Source: an uncultured Faecalibacterium sp.
GTDB lineage: Bacteria > Bacillota > Clostridia > Oscillospirales > Ruminococcaceae
Length of the DNA: 64,000 bases
NCBI GenBank assembly: GCA_900540455.1
Contig: UQGD01000003.1
Coordinates: forward strand, 1-64,000
Direction of reading: 5' to 3'
The notes beneath the pieces are model-generated. The model searched no databases. It had not been told where the DNA came from and saw only the letters and a program-made list of their open reading frames with translations. The position numbers and the translations under genes were made by a program. This document shows positions 26,001 to 33,527 of this stretch, in pieces. The number at the start of each line of letters is the position of its first letter. Positions within the stretch are counted from its first letter, which is position 1.

Positions 26001-26201
26001 GATATGGATCTTGATACCTGCGGCGAAGTCTGCATCCTGCCCGGCGGCGAGGAGGTCAATTTCTATCAGGTCCTCCCGCTCTACCGGGAGGAGATGGAGT
26101 ATAAACTGGAACACGATGCGGACGCACTGCTTGAGCGGTTGGCAGCAGTCAGCTTTGTGGTGTGTCCGGATCGTCCGAGCTGTCTGGAAGAAAAGGACTG
26201 A
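23058..26201 (+). CDS. Large TPR protein with C-terminal SUFU domain
   Basis: A 1047-aa soluble protein with a strong AAGGAGG site. The N-terminal 115 residues and a second block near 570-665 are tetratricopeptide-like (YRIALAYYCLDEEGPALRYF; YRYSVALMYCGRLEEALEYA). The C-terminal 200 residues carry a suppressor-of-fused (SUFU) domain: YTLVTMGMGAHRMNVP, ERAELAIALPPDW, WPVGLLKVLARLP, and WLGFGHT. Bacterial SUFU-domain proteins are often immunity proteins of polymorphic toxin systems. No toxin is beside it. It is a single-gene unit between the island boundary and a terminator. The domain call is fairly secure, the immunity role inferred. Confidence 0.75.
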   Translation: MELLEQCQQWFEQDEAQKVIDTLEAIPTGERTPELDSELAKAYIAIAEMGDREPFEKALELLAPHEEYFAGDHCWNYRIALAYYCLDEEGPALRYFEKALEARPGDNDTQEYIDDCRRRLSLPRFEKNFRERTQEAWAAFSQIEAELRQIIDTDETHQRGDELIKKCGNALKTALRDTSFELGFNGEKHELILSPEGLRSRLFPLVYFQRQAPESVLEHWNIWVGRQPCEGFELRAGEIEVRAEDVQMWAEETEDHQVSLVLYCEKLTPLLKEDADKVWWALSMLVDQTIGEVSAIAFVAGFDVYAQPKDEPAKLLSELPELLQSMGLSLWRDGSDYLENSYRAYELEPVQDPDADWRLDVYTGSCRLPVLINDYLTARADTVDEYHRDGIAAGFLCYPVDGFAGEDRAEQILQFRDDLRDAILEKAGAEAVTFLGGATGLYFGYLDFLAWDLPAVLDAARDFFEDSQIDQGGFHTFRRDVGTVRLWEKEIEPDIHPETGSLLSAEDIETLAAFDEGVSGYFGKMLGWLQDFIQNGVEEGRFSEKQAHQDLQIALWYAFACLNLDDYIHYYRAAEWMKDSEKNATGCATWYYRYSVALMYCGRLEEALEYAERGAKEEPDYPWIWLHLGKLRAHFGDKSGALDAVKQGLKLEPGDYEFLTLKKEIKAGATLEQMEYHWINPDADQTLQRGLDENADDKQCAIACIRVDEAGLAEFYELFHPERYNYEKNSPCCEFQYPVEEHLVELSFRMNEAGLSKMGADWLRQLKERLDSGEWLTHTPEGEPEGILTGVFVDQTRRIGLVYQQPGDDQYFQIFLNPDGTKADAFWSSRKNSEPEVYSEDEMSAIEQHIQSTFGAFDQVLHELDSPDIHVDICVVPPSERRNYYTLVTMGMGAHRMNVPKELAEYKLERAELAIALPPDWKLDKDSMQEQRWYWPVGLLKVLARLPISNDTWLGFGHTMEKQSPFAEDTELCAAILTGPQDMDLDTCGEVCILPGGEEVNFYQVLPLYREEMEYKLEHDADALLERLAAVSFVVCPDRPSCLEEKD

Positions 26202-26251
26202 GCCTCCGCACTTCATAAACCCCCGAAAGCCTGTATAGGAGCAGACGGACA

Positions 26252-26291
26252 AAAGATCCCCCGCCGGTCGATGGATCGGCGGGGGATCTTT
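26252..26291 (+). terminator. Bidirectional hairpin terminator
   Basis: A 15-bp perfect stem (26252-26266 with 26277-26291) flanked by A- and T-runs, between the converging TPR-SUFU gene and yitT. Confidence 0.85.
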
Positions 26292-26324
26292 GCGGTCAAT
26301 GCATAAAAGGCAGGAAGGATCGGG

Positions 26325-26975
26325 TCATGTCTGGGGCGTAGCGGATGGCGCAGCCTTATAGTCCTTGATCCAGTCGATCAGGTAGGACGAGATGGTCACC
26401 GTGACCAGGGAAAACACGATCCGGCGGACGGGGATATAGCTGAGGGACAAAGCCAGCACCGTCAGGTCGGTAAACAGATACGAGCGGGACAGCCGCCAGT
26501 GGGTCAGATGAGAGATCACCAGCGCCAGGGCATCGTCTCCGCCGCTGGAGCCGCCCTGCCGCACGATCAAGCCGACGCCCACGCCCACAAACAGACCGCC
26601 AAGGACCGCAGCGATCAGAGGGTGTCCGGACAGGTCCGGCAGCATGGGGGGGAACTGCTCCCACAGTTTATAAAACAGCGAGATGCAGGAGGTGGAGATC
26701 AGCGACATTTTGATAAAATTGCCGCCCAGGATCTTAAAGGCCAGCAGATAGCAGGATGCATCCAGCACAGGGGTGATATAGGCGGGGGAGAGGTGCAGCC
26801 AGTGATCGATGAGCAGCATCATGCCGATCACGCCCCCCTCGGTGATGTTGGTGCGCTGGTGGATGTTGTGGATGCCAAACGAGCAGATCATGGCACCCAG
26901 GATAATATAAAAGATCTTCCTGGCCGTTATACCGTCGGTCAGCCTGCTCCACAGAGCAGAAATACGGGCTTTCAT
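26325..26975 (-). CDS. YitT/YczE-family integral membrane protein
   Basis: A 216-aa membrane protein of the DUF161 (YitT) family. About five or six hydrophobic segments are visible; IILGAMICSFGIHNIHQR then NITEGGVIGMMLL is the family's N-terminal signature, and LIVRQGGSSGGDDALA is its conserved glycine-rich loop. The usual C-terminal cytoplasmic DUF2179 domain is missing, as in shorter YczE-like members. Substrate unknown. ATG at 26975 follows AAGGAGGA. It is divergent from the MerR gene, whose operator lies between them, so the regulator may control it. Confidence 0.85.
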   Translation of the reverse strand: MKARISALWSRLTDGITARKIFYIILGAMICSFGIHNIHQRTNITEGGVIGMMLLIDHWLHLSPAYITPVLDASCYLLAFKILGGNFIKMSLISTSCISLFYKLWEQFPPMLPDLSGHPLIAAVLGGLFVGVGVGLIVRQGGSSGGDDALALVISHLTHWRLSRSYLFTDLTVLALSLSYIPVRRIVFSLVTVTISSYLIDWIKDYKAAPSATPQT

Positions 26976-27008
26976 GAAAAGTTCCTCCTTGTAAAATATC
27001 GGTCTGTG

Positions 27009-27038
27009 TTATATCATAAACTATATAGCAACTATAAT
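27009..27038 (+). promoter_or_regulatory. MerR-type promoter/operator
   Basis: TTATAT (27009-27014) and TATAAT (27033-27038) are 18 bp apart, with the dyad TATAG-CAA-CTATA (27024-27036) between and over the -10 box. A dyad in a slightly long spacer is typical of MerR-regulated promoters. It lies in the yitT-merR divergent region. Confidence 0.55.
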
Positions 27039-27053
27039 GTCAAGGGGGATCTT

Positions 27054-27875
27054 ATGAACAGCTGCTTCACCATTGGGGAGCTATCCAAACATCAAAATAT
27101 TTCCCGGCAAACACTGATCTACTATGATAAGATCGGGCTGTTCTGCCCAGCCTATACCGACCCCAGCAACGGCTACCGTTATTACAGCCCTGCACAGCTG
27201 GATTATCTGGACACCATCCTGATCCTGAAAAAGATCGGTTTCTCCCTGGACGAGATCAAAGAACACATGAAACATTACACCATGGAGCGGTCCATTGCAG
27301 CGCTCCAAAAGCAGCTGGTGGTCATCAATCGCCGCATCGAGGAGCTGCAGATGCTCAAGAGCCGGGTCAAACAACGGTGCACCCAGATGGAATCCTGCCT
27401 CTGTGCACAGCACGAGGGGGAAAAGGTGACGCTGGAGCAGATCGAGCGGCAGTATATCCTGCTCCAGCCGGTACCGCAGCCGCATACGCTGGAGGATGTC
27501 AGCCTGGCTACAAAACAGTGCTTTGTTCGTGCTTTTAAGGAGAAGCTCCCGGTCTATTTCCAAAGCGGCGCCGTGGTCCCCTATGACCGTATCTGTGCGG
27601 GCCGGTATACCGAGGCCGAGTATGCATTTCTCCCCATTGAAAAAAAGATCCCCGCCGTGCCGGAGATCCGGGAGCTTCCGGCGGGGCGGTGCGTATGCAC
27701 CTACCATGTGGGGGATTATCTTTCCATTGGCAAAGCATACGAGCGCATCCTGGACTACTGCGCAAAAAACGACCTTCACATCCAGTCCGATTCCTACGAA
27801 TTTGCCCTGAATGATTACCTTTCTACCGGAGATGAGCGGGAGTATATCACCCGTGTCTTATTCTATGTCCAGTAA
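27054..27875 (+). CDS. MerR-family regulator with GyrI-like effector domain
   Basis: A 273-aa regulator. The MerR winged HTH is at residues 3-72 (TIGELSKHQNISRQTLIYYD, GYRYYSPAQLDYL, KKIGFSLDEIKEHM), a coiled coil at about 75-115 for dimerisation, and a GyrI/BmrR-like ligand-binding domain in the rest (PAGRCVCTYHVGDY, IGKAYERILDYCAKN). Such proteins respond to small lipophilic ligands and activate nearby transporters. ATG 27054 has AAGGGGGA. Probably autoregulated through the dyad upstream; yitT is the likely target. Confidence 0.88.
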   Translation: MNSCFTIGELSKHQNISRQTLIYYDKIGLFCPAYTDPSNGYRYYSPAQLDYLDTILILKKIGFSLDEIKEHMKHYTMERSIAALQKQLVVINRRIEELQMLKSRVKQRCTQMESCLCAQHEGEKVTLEQIERQYILLQPVPQPHTLEDVSLATKQCFVRAFKEKLPVYFQSGAVVPYDRICAGRYTEAEYAFLPIEKKIPAVPEIRELPAGRCVCTYHVGDYLSIGKAYERILDYCAKNDLHIQSDSYEFALNDYLSTGDEREYITRVLFYVQ

Positions 27876-27884
27876 ACGCCGGCA

Positions 27885-27939
27885 GCAAAATGCCCCGCAC
27901 CTGCGCCTTTTGCAAGGCATTGGGTGCGGGGCATTTTGC
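27885..27939 (+). terminator. Bidirectional terminator between merR and copA
   Basis: A 17-bp perfect stem (27885-27901 with 27923-27939) between convergent genes, with A/T runs on both outer sides. Confidence 0.85.
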
Positions 27940-27951
27940 AGATAAAAGCTG

Positions 27952-28170
27952 TTACTCAGCGTCCTGGATGGAGAGCACCGGGTAATCCTGTGCTTCCACA
28001 GCCTGCTTCAGAGCCTCGTCGGCAAGGTCGCTGCGCAGAGTCACCACAGCAGTGCCTGCGGTGTGGCTCACCTCAGCCAGCTCTACCTCCGGCAGAGCTT
28101 CCAGTGCTTTTTTGACACGGGCCTCACAGTGGCCGCACATCATGCCTTCGATCTTCATGGTCTTTTTCAT
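27952..28170 (-). CDS. Nested CopZ-like copper chaperone reading inside copA
   Basis: Within the copA frame an ATG at 28170 is preceded by AAAGGAGGAA (complement of 28177-28186), ideally spaced at 8 nt. From it a 72-aa free HMA protein would be made: MKKTMKIEGMMCGHCEARVK, the look of a stand-alone CopZ. So the gene is either a recent copA-copZ fusion that kept the copZ start, or a dual-product gene. Free chaperone would hand Cu(I) to CopA. Domain identity is certain, independent translation is inferred. Confidence 0.6.
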   Translation of the reverse strand: MKKTMKIEGMMCGHCEARVKKALEALPEVELAEVSHTAGTAVVTLRSDLADEALKQAVEAQDYPVLSIQDAE

Positions 28171-30546
28171 AATGGGTTCCTCCTTTGAAGTGGAAATGGG
28201 GGCAGTCTCTGCCGGAGCAGGGGCTGCCGGTGGTTCGGTGGCGTCGGGCTGAACGACACGTTCAGCAGAGCGGGGGAGATATTTGTGGTCCTTTTTGGGG
28301 TCGTGGGGGTCCACCCAGTTCAGCCGCAGCGCATTGCTGACAACACAAAAACTGGACAGGCTCATGGCAGCTGCGCCAAACATGGGGTTCAGCGTCAGCC
28401 CAAAGGGGATAAAGACGCCGGCTGCCAGCGGGATGCCGATCACGTTGTAGAAAAAGGCCCAGAAAAGATTTTCGTGGATGTTGCGCAGGGTGGCCCGGCT
28501 CAGCCGGATGGCGGCGGGCACGTCGGACAGGCGGGAGTTCATCAGGACGACATCGGCGGCATCCAGCGCCACATCCGCCCCAGCGCCAATGGCAATGCCG
28601 GTGTCTGCCCGGGTCAGCGCCGGAGCATCGTTGATGCCGTCGCCCACCATGGCCACCTTGCCTTCGGCCTGCAAACGGCGGATCACGGCCTCTTTGCCGT
28701 CCGGCAGCACCCCGGCGATGACCTCATCCACCCCGGCGGCACGTCCGATGGCGTTGGCTGTGCGCTGGTTGTCGCCGGTCAGCATCACGACACGGATGCC
28801 CATCTCCCGCAGCTGCCGGATCGCCTGGGGGCTGTCCTCCTTTAAGGTGTCTGCAACCGCCACCAGACCCATCAGCCGTCCGGCTCCGCCAAAGAACAGC
28901 GGGGTCTTGCCCTCTTCAGCCAGGCGCTGTGCTGCCTGCTCCAAAGCAGGGGACAGCGGCGCTTTTGTCTTGGCAAAAGCCGCACTTCCGCCAAACAGCT
29001 CGGTCCCGCCCAGCTTGGCGGTCAGGCCGTTGCCGGGCAGAGCGGTAAAGCTCTCCACCTCCGGCGGGCTCATCTGTTGCTGCTGGGCATAGTCCAGGAT
29101 GGCCTTTGCCAGCGGATGCTCGCTTTTGCGCTCCAGCGCAGCGGCCAGGTTCAGCAGCTCGGTCTCGGTCACACCTTCGGCGGGCAGCAGGTCGGTGACC
29201 CGGGGCTGTCCCTGGGTGATGGTGCCGGTCTTATCCAGCGCCACGATCTGGGTGCGGCCTGCAGCTTCCAGCGAGGCAGCGGTCTTGAACAGGATGCCGT
29301 TTTTTGCACCCTGCCCGTTGCCCACCATGATCGCCACCGGCGTGGCCAGACCCAGAGCACACGGACAGCTGATGACCAGCACCGAGATGCCGCGGGCCAG
29401 GGCAAACCCGGCCTCCCGGCCCAGCAGCAGCCAAACCACGGTGGTGACGGCGGCAATGGTGATCACAGCCGGGACAAAGACGCCGGAGACCTTGTCTGCG
29501 ATCTGGGCGATGGGGGCTTTGGTGGCAGCGGCATCGCTTACCATGCGGATGATCTGTGCCAGGGTGGTATCCTCACCCACACGGGTGGCCTCGCACTTCA
29601 AAAAGCCGGATTGGTTCGCCGTGGCTGCCGAGACCCGGTCTCCGGCGGCTTTGTCCACGGGGATGCTTTCGCCGGTCAGAGCGCTCTCGTTCACAGCGCT
29701 TTCGCCCTCCAGCACGATGCCGTCCACAGGGATGTTTTCGCCGGGGCGCACAACAAAGAGATCGCCTTTGCGCACCTCTGCAATGGGGACGGTCACTTCG
29801 GCGCCATCCCGCACCAGAGTGGCCGTCTGGGGGGCCAGTTTCATCAGGCTTTTCAGTGCATCGGTGGTCTTGCCCTTGGAGCGTGCTTCCAGCATTTTGC
29901 CCACCGTGATCAGGGTCAGGATCATGGCGGCAGACTCAAAGTAGAACTCCATCATGTAGTGTTCCACCAAAGCCATATCGCCGTGGAGCTGCGCGCTGGT
30001 CATCTGGAACAGGGCGTAGGTGCTCCATCCAAAGCTGGCGGCGGAACCAAGGGCGACCAAAGTGTCCATGTTGGGTGCGCCGTGGAGCAGCCCCTTAAAG
30101 CCGTTGATAAAAAACTTTTGGTTGATGACCATAACAGCGCCGGACAGCAAAAGCTGCACCAGCCCCATGGCGATGTGGTTGCCCTCAAACCAGGCGGGCA
30201 CAGGCCAGCCCCACATCATATGCCCCATAGAAAAGTACATCAGCACCAGCAAAAAGCCCAAAGAGGCGATCAGTCTCCGGCGCAGCTGCGGGGTCTCGTG
30301 GTCAGCCAGGGCATCCAGCTGGGCGCTGGGGGCGGCAGGGGAGGCGGCGTTTTTCGGGCTGGCGCCGTAACCGGCATTCTCCACCGCCTGCAGGATCTCT
30401 GCCTCGCTGGCAGTGCCCTCCACTCCCATGGAATTGGTCAGCAAGCTGACCGAACAGCTGGTGACCCCTGGCACGCTTTTTACGGCTTTTTCTACCCGGG
30501 CAGAGCAAGCCGCACAGCTCATGCCGGTAACATTGTATTGTTCCAT
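27952..30546 (-). CDS. copA: Copper-exporting P1B-type ATPase with HMA domains at both ends
   Basis: An 864-aa Cu(I) ATPase. The N-terminal HMA domain carries MSCAAC (residues 8-13). Then come the membrane helices, the CPC ion site in ISCPCALGLATP, the phosphorylation site DKTGT, the HP motif SEHPLAKAI and the hinge GDGINDAPAL. After the last helices a Pro/Ala-rich linker leads to a second, C-terminal HMA domain (MMCGHC), which is unusual because CopA HMAs are normally N-terminal. This last domain also has its own start and ribosome site (see 28170). ATG 30546 follows AAGGAGGAAGG. It lies 27 nt after csoR; both are controlled by the CsoR operator at 30997. Confidence 0.95.
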   Translation of the reverse strand: MEQYNVTGMSCAACSARVEKAVKSVPGVTSCSVSLLTNSMGVEGTASEAEILQAVENAGYGASPKNAASPAAPSAQLDALADHETPQLRRRLIASLGFLLVLMYFSMGHMMWGWPVPAWFEGNHIAMGLVQLLLSGAVMVINQKFFINGFKGLLHGAPNMDTLVALGSAASFGWSTYALFQMTSAQLHGDMALVEHYMMEFYFESAAMILTLITVGKMLEARSKGKTTDALKSLMKLAPQTATLVRDGAEVTVPIAEVRKGDLFVVRPGENIPVDGIVLEGESAVNESALTGESIPVDKAAGDRVSAATANQSGFLKCEATRVGEDTTLAQIIRMVSDAAATKAPIAQIADKVSGVFVPAVITIAAVTTVVWLLLGREAGFALARGISVLVISCPCALGLATPVAIMVGNGQGAKNGILFKTAASLEAAGRTQIVALDKTGTITQGQPRVTDLLPAEGVTETELLNLAAALERKSEHPLAKAILDYAQQQQMSPPEVESFTALPGNGLTAKLGGTELFGGSAAFAKTKAPLSPALEQAAQRLAEEGKTPLFFGGAGRLMGLVAVADTLKEDSPQAIRQLREMGIRVVMLTGDNQRTANAIGRAAGVDEVIAGVLPDGKEAVIRRLQAEGKVAMVGDGINDAPALTRADTGIAIGAGADVALDAADVVLMNSRLSDVPAAIRLSRATLRNIHENLFWAFFYNVIGIPLAAGVFIPFGLTLNPMFGAAAMSLSSFCVVSNALRLNWVDPHDPKKDHKYLPRSAERVVQPDATEPPAAPAPAETAPISTSKEEPIMKKTMKIEGMMCGHCEARVKKALEALPEVELAEVSHTAGTAVVTLRSDLADEALKQAVEAQDYPVLSIQDAE

Positions 30547-30573
30547 CCTTCCTCCTTGGTCTGGTCAAACGAT

Positions 30574-30909
30574 TCAGCGCATCAGGCGCTGCAAAACATC
30601 CAGCAGCTCGTCCACTTTGTCCTCTTTGCCCTGGCGCAGGTCCTCTGCAACACATACCCGGATGTGCTGGTCCAACAGCTCCCGGGTCAGGCTGTTCAGG
30701 GCAGAGCTGGCTGCGGCGACCTGGATCAGGATATCCGGGCAGTAGGCATCCCGCTCGATCATGCCCCGGATGCCCCGGACCTGTCCTTCGATCCGGCTCA
30801 GCCGGTTGGAAAGCTTTTTGGTCTCCTCGGGGGTGCGTTTGCGGTGGCGGCAGCAGCACGCTGCTTCTTCCTGGGGGGCGGGGGAGCACTGCGGATGATC
30901 GGATAACAT
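30574..30909 (-). CDS. csoR: CsoR-family copper-sensing repressor
   Basis: A 111-aa all-helical DUF156 repressor. The Cu(I) ligands Cys-His-Cys are present: YCPDIL, then DQHIRVC (His and Cys four apart). The RIEGQVRGIRGM segment is the family's DNA-contact helix. The N-terminal tail is Cys/His-rich (ACCCRHRK). ATG 30909 follows GGAAAGGAG; a longer 5' frame lacks a ribosome site. First gene of csoR-copA, downstream of its operator. Confidence 0.92.
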   Translation of the reverse strand: MLSDHPQCSPAPQEEAACCCRHRKRTPEETKKLSNRLSRIEGQVRGIRGMIERDAYCPDILIQVAAASSALNSLTRELLDQHIRVCVAEDLRQGKEDKVDELLDVLQRLMR

Positions 30910-30996
30910 AGAAAACTCCTTTCCTGAGAGAACGGCGGCGGGCACTTTCCGGCTCCGGCAGTTCTCCTTTGCAGGTGGTCGGTGCGGGAAAAGCTA

Positions 30997-31015
30997 TATA
31001 CCCTATGGGGGTATA
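30997..31015 (-). promoter_or_regulatory. CsoR operator
   Basis: TATACCCTATGGGGGTATA is a 19-bp inverted repeat matching the known CsoR box (TACCC...GGGTA with a central G-tract). It is 88 nt upstream of the csoR start. Confidence 0.8.
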
Positions 31016-31116
31016 TCTGCAAGCTGATTCTACCATGGTTTGTCCCGTAAAACAAGCAGCAATGCCTGCTGCGGTTGTGAAAATACTGTGAAAACGCTGC
31101 GCAAAAAATAAAAAAG

Positions 31117-31151
31117 CCGCTGTACAGCCGGTCAAGGGCCGTACAGCGGCA
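31117..31151 (-). terminator. Terminator of the isomerase-like gene
   Basis: GCCGCTGTAC (31117-31126) pairs with GTACAGCGGC (31142-31151); on the minus strand a T-rich tract follows. Confidence 0.8.
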
Positions 31152-31170
31152 GAAATATATAGAGGAAAGA

Positions 31171-32007
31171 TCAGCCGCAGAAGCTGCGGATAAAGGCGAT
31201 GTCGCTGGCAGCACGGGCGGGGACCGCTTCCTCCCGCAGCACAGGCAGACTGTCCTGCGGCAGCTGACGCAGCATGGCAAAGCCGCCGGCGTAGTCGATG
31301 ACCGAGTCCTCCAGGCTGGTGGAATAGTGGCTGCCGTCCGGCCGGAACGCCTGGCCCTTAAAATGGACCGCAGCGATCTTGTCGCCGTACCAGTTGGCGG
31401 CTTTATCCCAGATCCGGCGCTGTGCGTCCAGGCTGGCATCCTCGGCGCCGATATAGTTGGCCAGGTCAAAGATCACCCGCAGATTGGGGCTGGCCATGGT
31501 GTCCAGTACCATCTTGACCGCCTCTGGGGTGTTCATAGCATGGTGGTAAACACATTCCACGCCAAACAATACGCCCTGCTCCTCGCAGGCGGGCAGGATC
31601 TCTGCCAGGCTGCGCAGCAGCGCTTCCTGAGCTTCCCGCCGGGTGACACCGGGCTGCTTGCTCATGCTGGTGGTCTCGCTGCCCATGCAGACGCTGCCCA
31701 GGAGCTTTGCATTGCGGATCTGTCCCAGTACCTTGGCGGTCTCGGCTCTGCGGCGCTCCTCGTCTGCATAGGACAGCTCTACATAGGTTCCGTAGACCGC
31801 AGCTTGTACGCCGCTTTTCTGGATGGCGTCCTGGGTCTCGGCTACCAGGGCAGGGGTCACGTCCCCGTAGCTGGATACGCCCTGGATGGCCTTGGTATAC
31901 GCCAGCTGGGTGCAGGCAAAGCCTGCCTCCCCGATGGCCTGGAACAGCTGTTCCGGGGTCTGGCGGCCAAAATCATGGCCGCGTGCGCCAATCATAAACT
32001 TGGGCAT
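31171..32007 (-). CDS. Sugar phosphate isomerase/epimerase-family (TIM barrel) protein
   Basis: A 278-aa xylose-isomerase-like TIM-barrel protein. Metal-site-like residues occur at the usual strand ends: FGVECVYHHAMN (Glu/His), RVIFDLANYIG (Asp/Asn), AAVHFKGQAF (His). Substrate unknown; sugar or inositol derivatives are usual. ATG 32007 follows GGAGGAG; an upstream in-frame extension lacks a ribosome site. It overlaps the stop region of the esterase-like gene by a few bases, so the two are cotranscribed and may act on one glycoside or ester. Confidence 0.8.
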   Translation of the reverse strand: MPKFMIGARGHDFGRQTPEQLFQAIGEAGFACTQLAYTKAIQGVSSYGDVTPALVAETQDAIQKSGVQAAVYGTYVELSYADEERRRAETAKVLGQIRNAKLLGSVCMGSETTSMSKQPGVTRREAQEALLRSLAEILPACEEQGVLFGVECVYHHAMNTPEAVKMVLDTMASPNLRVIFDLANYIGAEDASLDAQRRIWDKAANWYGDKIAAVHFKGQAFRPDGSHYSTSLEDSVIDYAGGFAMLRQLPQDSLPVLREEAVPARAASDIAFIRSFCG

Positions 32008-32011
32008 AGCG

Positions 32012-32800
32012 TTACTCCTCCTTGCCCTGCTGGCCGAACAGACGCTCGGCAAACAGGTTCCACTGCCGTCCCCACCAGTACCAATCGTGGGCTACATCGT
32101 AGCCCCAGACTTCCAGATGCACCGGCAGTCCCTGCGCCTGCAGCAGCTGCGCCAGCGCCTGGGTGTCGGCCAGAGCATCCTGCTCATAGGGGCCTTGTCC
32201 GGCGCAAAGGGTCAGCTGATCCGGCTTTGCCTGTGCCAGAAGGGTCTTGTCCGTCAGGCCGTCTTTGTGCAGATATTCCGTGGGACTGTTGCGCAGCCAA
32301 AGGTCATCCCGGGCGATCTCCTGCCCCTGCGCAAAACGATGCAGGTCGTACAGGCCGGACAGCCCCACCGCACCGGTAAACAGGGCGGGGCGGCGCAGAC
32401 GGCAGTTTACTGCTTGGTAAGCGCCGATGTCCACACCGGCACACCAAAGGGAGGTTTTGGGGGTCTTGCCGCCAGCGGCGTTCAGCTCCAGGATGCGGGG
32501 AGCCAGCTCCCGGGTCAGGTAGCAGAAATATTCCTCCTGCATCTCAGCCCGGCGGCGCAGAGGCAGGTCTGCATCCAGCAGACCCTCGCCGTCCAGGCCG
32601 TCCGCGCAGAACAGCTGCATCTTGCCTGCATGCAGCAGGGGAGCGCAGGCCGCCACCAGGCCCTGATCTTCCCAATCATAAAAGCGTCCGCCGCGGCCGG
32701 GCAATGCCAGCACAGGGCAGCCGCTGTGCCCAAACACCTTGAACTCCATATCCCGGCCCAGGGTGGGGCTCCACTCCTTGTAATATGTGCCTTCGATCAT
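32012..32800 (-). CDS. Esterase-family alpha/beta hydrolase, nucleophile apparently lost
   Basis: A 262-aa protein related to the esterase D/PutEsterase group. The fold is recognisable (VLALPGRGGRFYDWED, oxyanion-like; GLSGLYDLHRF; GYDVAHDWYWWGRQW with the likely catalytic His). At the nucleophile elbow, where relatives have GxSxGAY, this one reads Gly-Val-Asp-Ile-Gly-Ala-Tyr, codon GAC in place of a Ser codon. The enzyme may be inactive, or use Asp as dehalogenase/epoxide-hydrolase members of the fold do. Good GGGAGAGGA ribosome site. Overlaps the isomerase-like gene. Confidence 0.75.
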   Translation of the reverse strand: MIEGTYYKEWSPTLGRDMEFKVFGHSGCPVLALPGRGGRFYDWEDQGLVAACAPLLHAGKMQLFCADGLDGEGLLDADLPLRRRAEMQEEYFCYLTRELAPRILELNAAGGKTPKTSLWCAGVDIGAYQAVNCRLRRPALFTGAVGLSGLYDLHRFAQGQEIARDDLWLRNSPTEYLHKDGLTDKTLLAQAKPDQLTLCAGQGPYEQDALADTQALAQLLQAQGLPVHLEVWGYDVAHDWYWWGRQWNLFAERLFGQQGKEE

Positions 32801-32830
32801 TGGTATCCTCTCCCTTTCTGTTTCAGCGGA

Positions 32831-33007
32831 TCACACGAACTGGTTGCGCTGCGGGTCGTACACATAGCCGATGGCGGCCAGCGTGCTGCACAGCTGCGCT
32901 TCGTCCGCTTCCAGGTCCTCGCACAGGGCGGCCAGGGTGGGGTAATAGTCCCGCAGCTTCAGGTTCAGCACGCTCAGCAGCATGACGGGGTCCTTGGGCA
33001 AAACCAT
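32831..33007 (-). CDS. DUF4250 protein
   Basis: A 58-aa protein with the DUF4250 signature LPKDPVMLLSVLNLKLRD at its start. Start ATG 33007 chosen because AAAGGAGG precedes it and the family begins just there. Short helical protein, function unknown; it appears as a stand-alone gene in many Firmicutes. It lies 30 nt upstream of the esterase-like gene on the same strand and may head that operon. Confidence 0.8.
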   Translation of the reverse strand: MVLPKDPVMLLSVLNLKLRDYYPTLAALCEDLEADEAQLCSTLAAIGYVYDPQRNQFV

Positions 33008-33070
33008 GGGGGAAAGCCTCCTTTCATAGACCGGGCGCAGATGCAGACACAAAGCCCGGTAAAACAAAAA

Positions 33071-33096
33071 GCCGGTCACTCGACAAAGTGACCGGC
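33071..33096 (-). terminator. rpmB terminator
   Basis: GCCGGTCACT (33071-33080) pairs with AGTGACCGGC (33087-33096) with a T-tract on the minus strand. Confidence 0.85.
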
Positions 33097-33109
33097 AACA
33101 TGCAAAAGA

Positions 33110-33298
33110 TCAGACAGCGCGGGTGACTTTGCCAGCGCGCAGGCAGCGAGAGCATGCATAGATATACTTGGGAGAGCCCTCCACGACCGCCTTGACACGG
33201 CGGACGTTCGGCTTCCAGGTACGGTTGGAACGACGGTGGGAGTGGGAGACCTTAATGCCAAAGGCCACGCCCTTGCCGCAGCATTCACACTTTGCCAT
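33110..33298 (-). CDS. rpmB: 50S ribosomal protein L28
   Basis: A 62-aa L28. The zinc-type Cys pairs are present: CECCGKG at residues 4-10 and CSRCLRAGK at about 49-57. NVSHS-like segment KVSHSHRRSNRTWKPN is the family core. ATG 33298 has GGAGGTG. In B. subtilis rpmB follows spoVM; here spoVM is 20 kb away. Own promoter and terminator. Confidence 0.97.
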   Translation of the reverse strand: MAKCECCGKGVAFGIKVSHSHRRSNRTWKPNVRRVKAVVEGSPKYIYACSRCLRAGKVTRAV

Positions 33299-33353
33299 GG
33301 TATTTGCACCTCCTAGCAATGAAGTTGAAGAATTCAAAATAATCAGCTTGACT

Positions 33354-33382
33354 ATTCTACCAGATTCCCGTAGGAAATGCAA
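33354..33382 (-). promoter_or_regulatory. rpmB promoter
   Basis: On the minus strand TTGCAT (33382-33377), 17 bp, TAGAAT (33359-33354). Confidence 0.75.
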
Positions 33383-33430
33383 GTGTTTTTTCAAATTTGC
33401 GTCGGCTTTTTTGCTTTCGGGTCAAAACGC

Positions 33431-33459
33431 TTGTTTGTCCGGCCCAAAAATAGTATTAT
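33431..33459 (+). promoter_or_regulatory. Promoter of the protease-scpAB operon
   Basis: TTGTTT at 33431-33436, 17 bp, TATTAT at 33454-33459; divergent from the rpmB promoter. Confidence 0.65.
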
Positions 33460-33527
33460 AGAAGATGTTTCAATACCGCAGCAGCCGCTGGGTCTGCTGG
33501 CGGACAGGATGTGCAAAGGAGAATGAC

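Noticed and set aside
29077..30906. A 609-codon plus-strand frame across copA
   Set aside because: Antisense of copA and csoR; composition (Gly/His/Gln) is that of a shadow frame.
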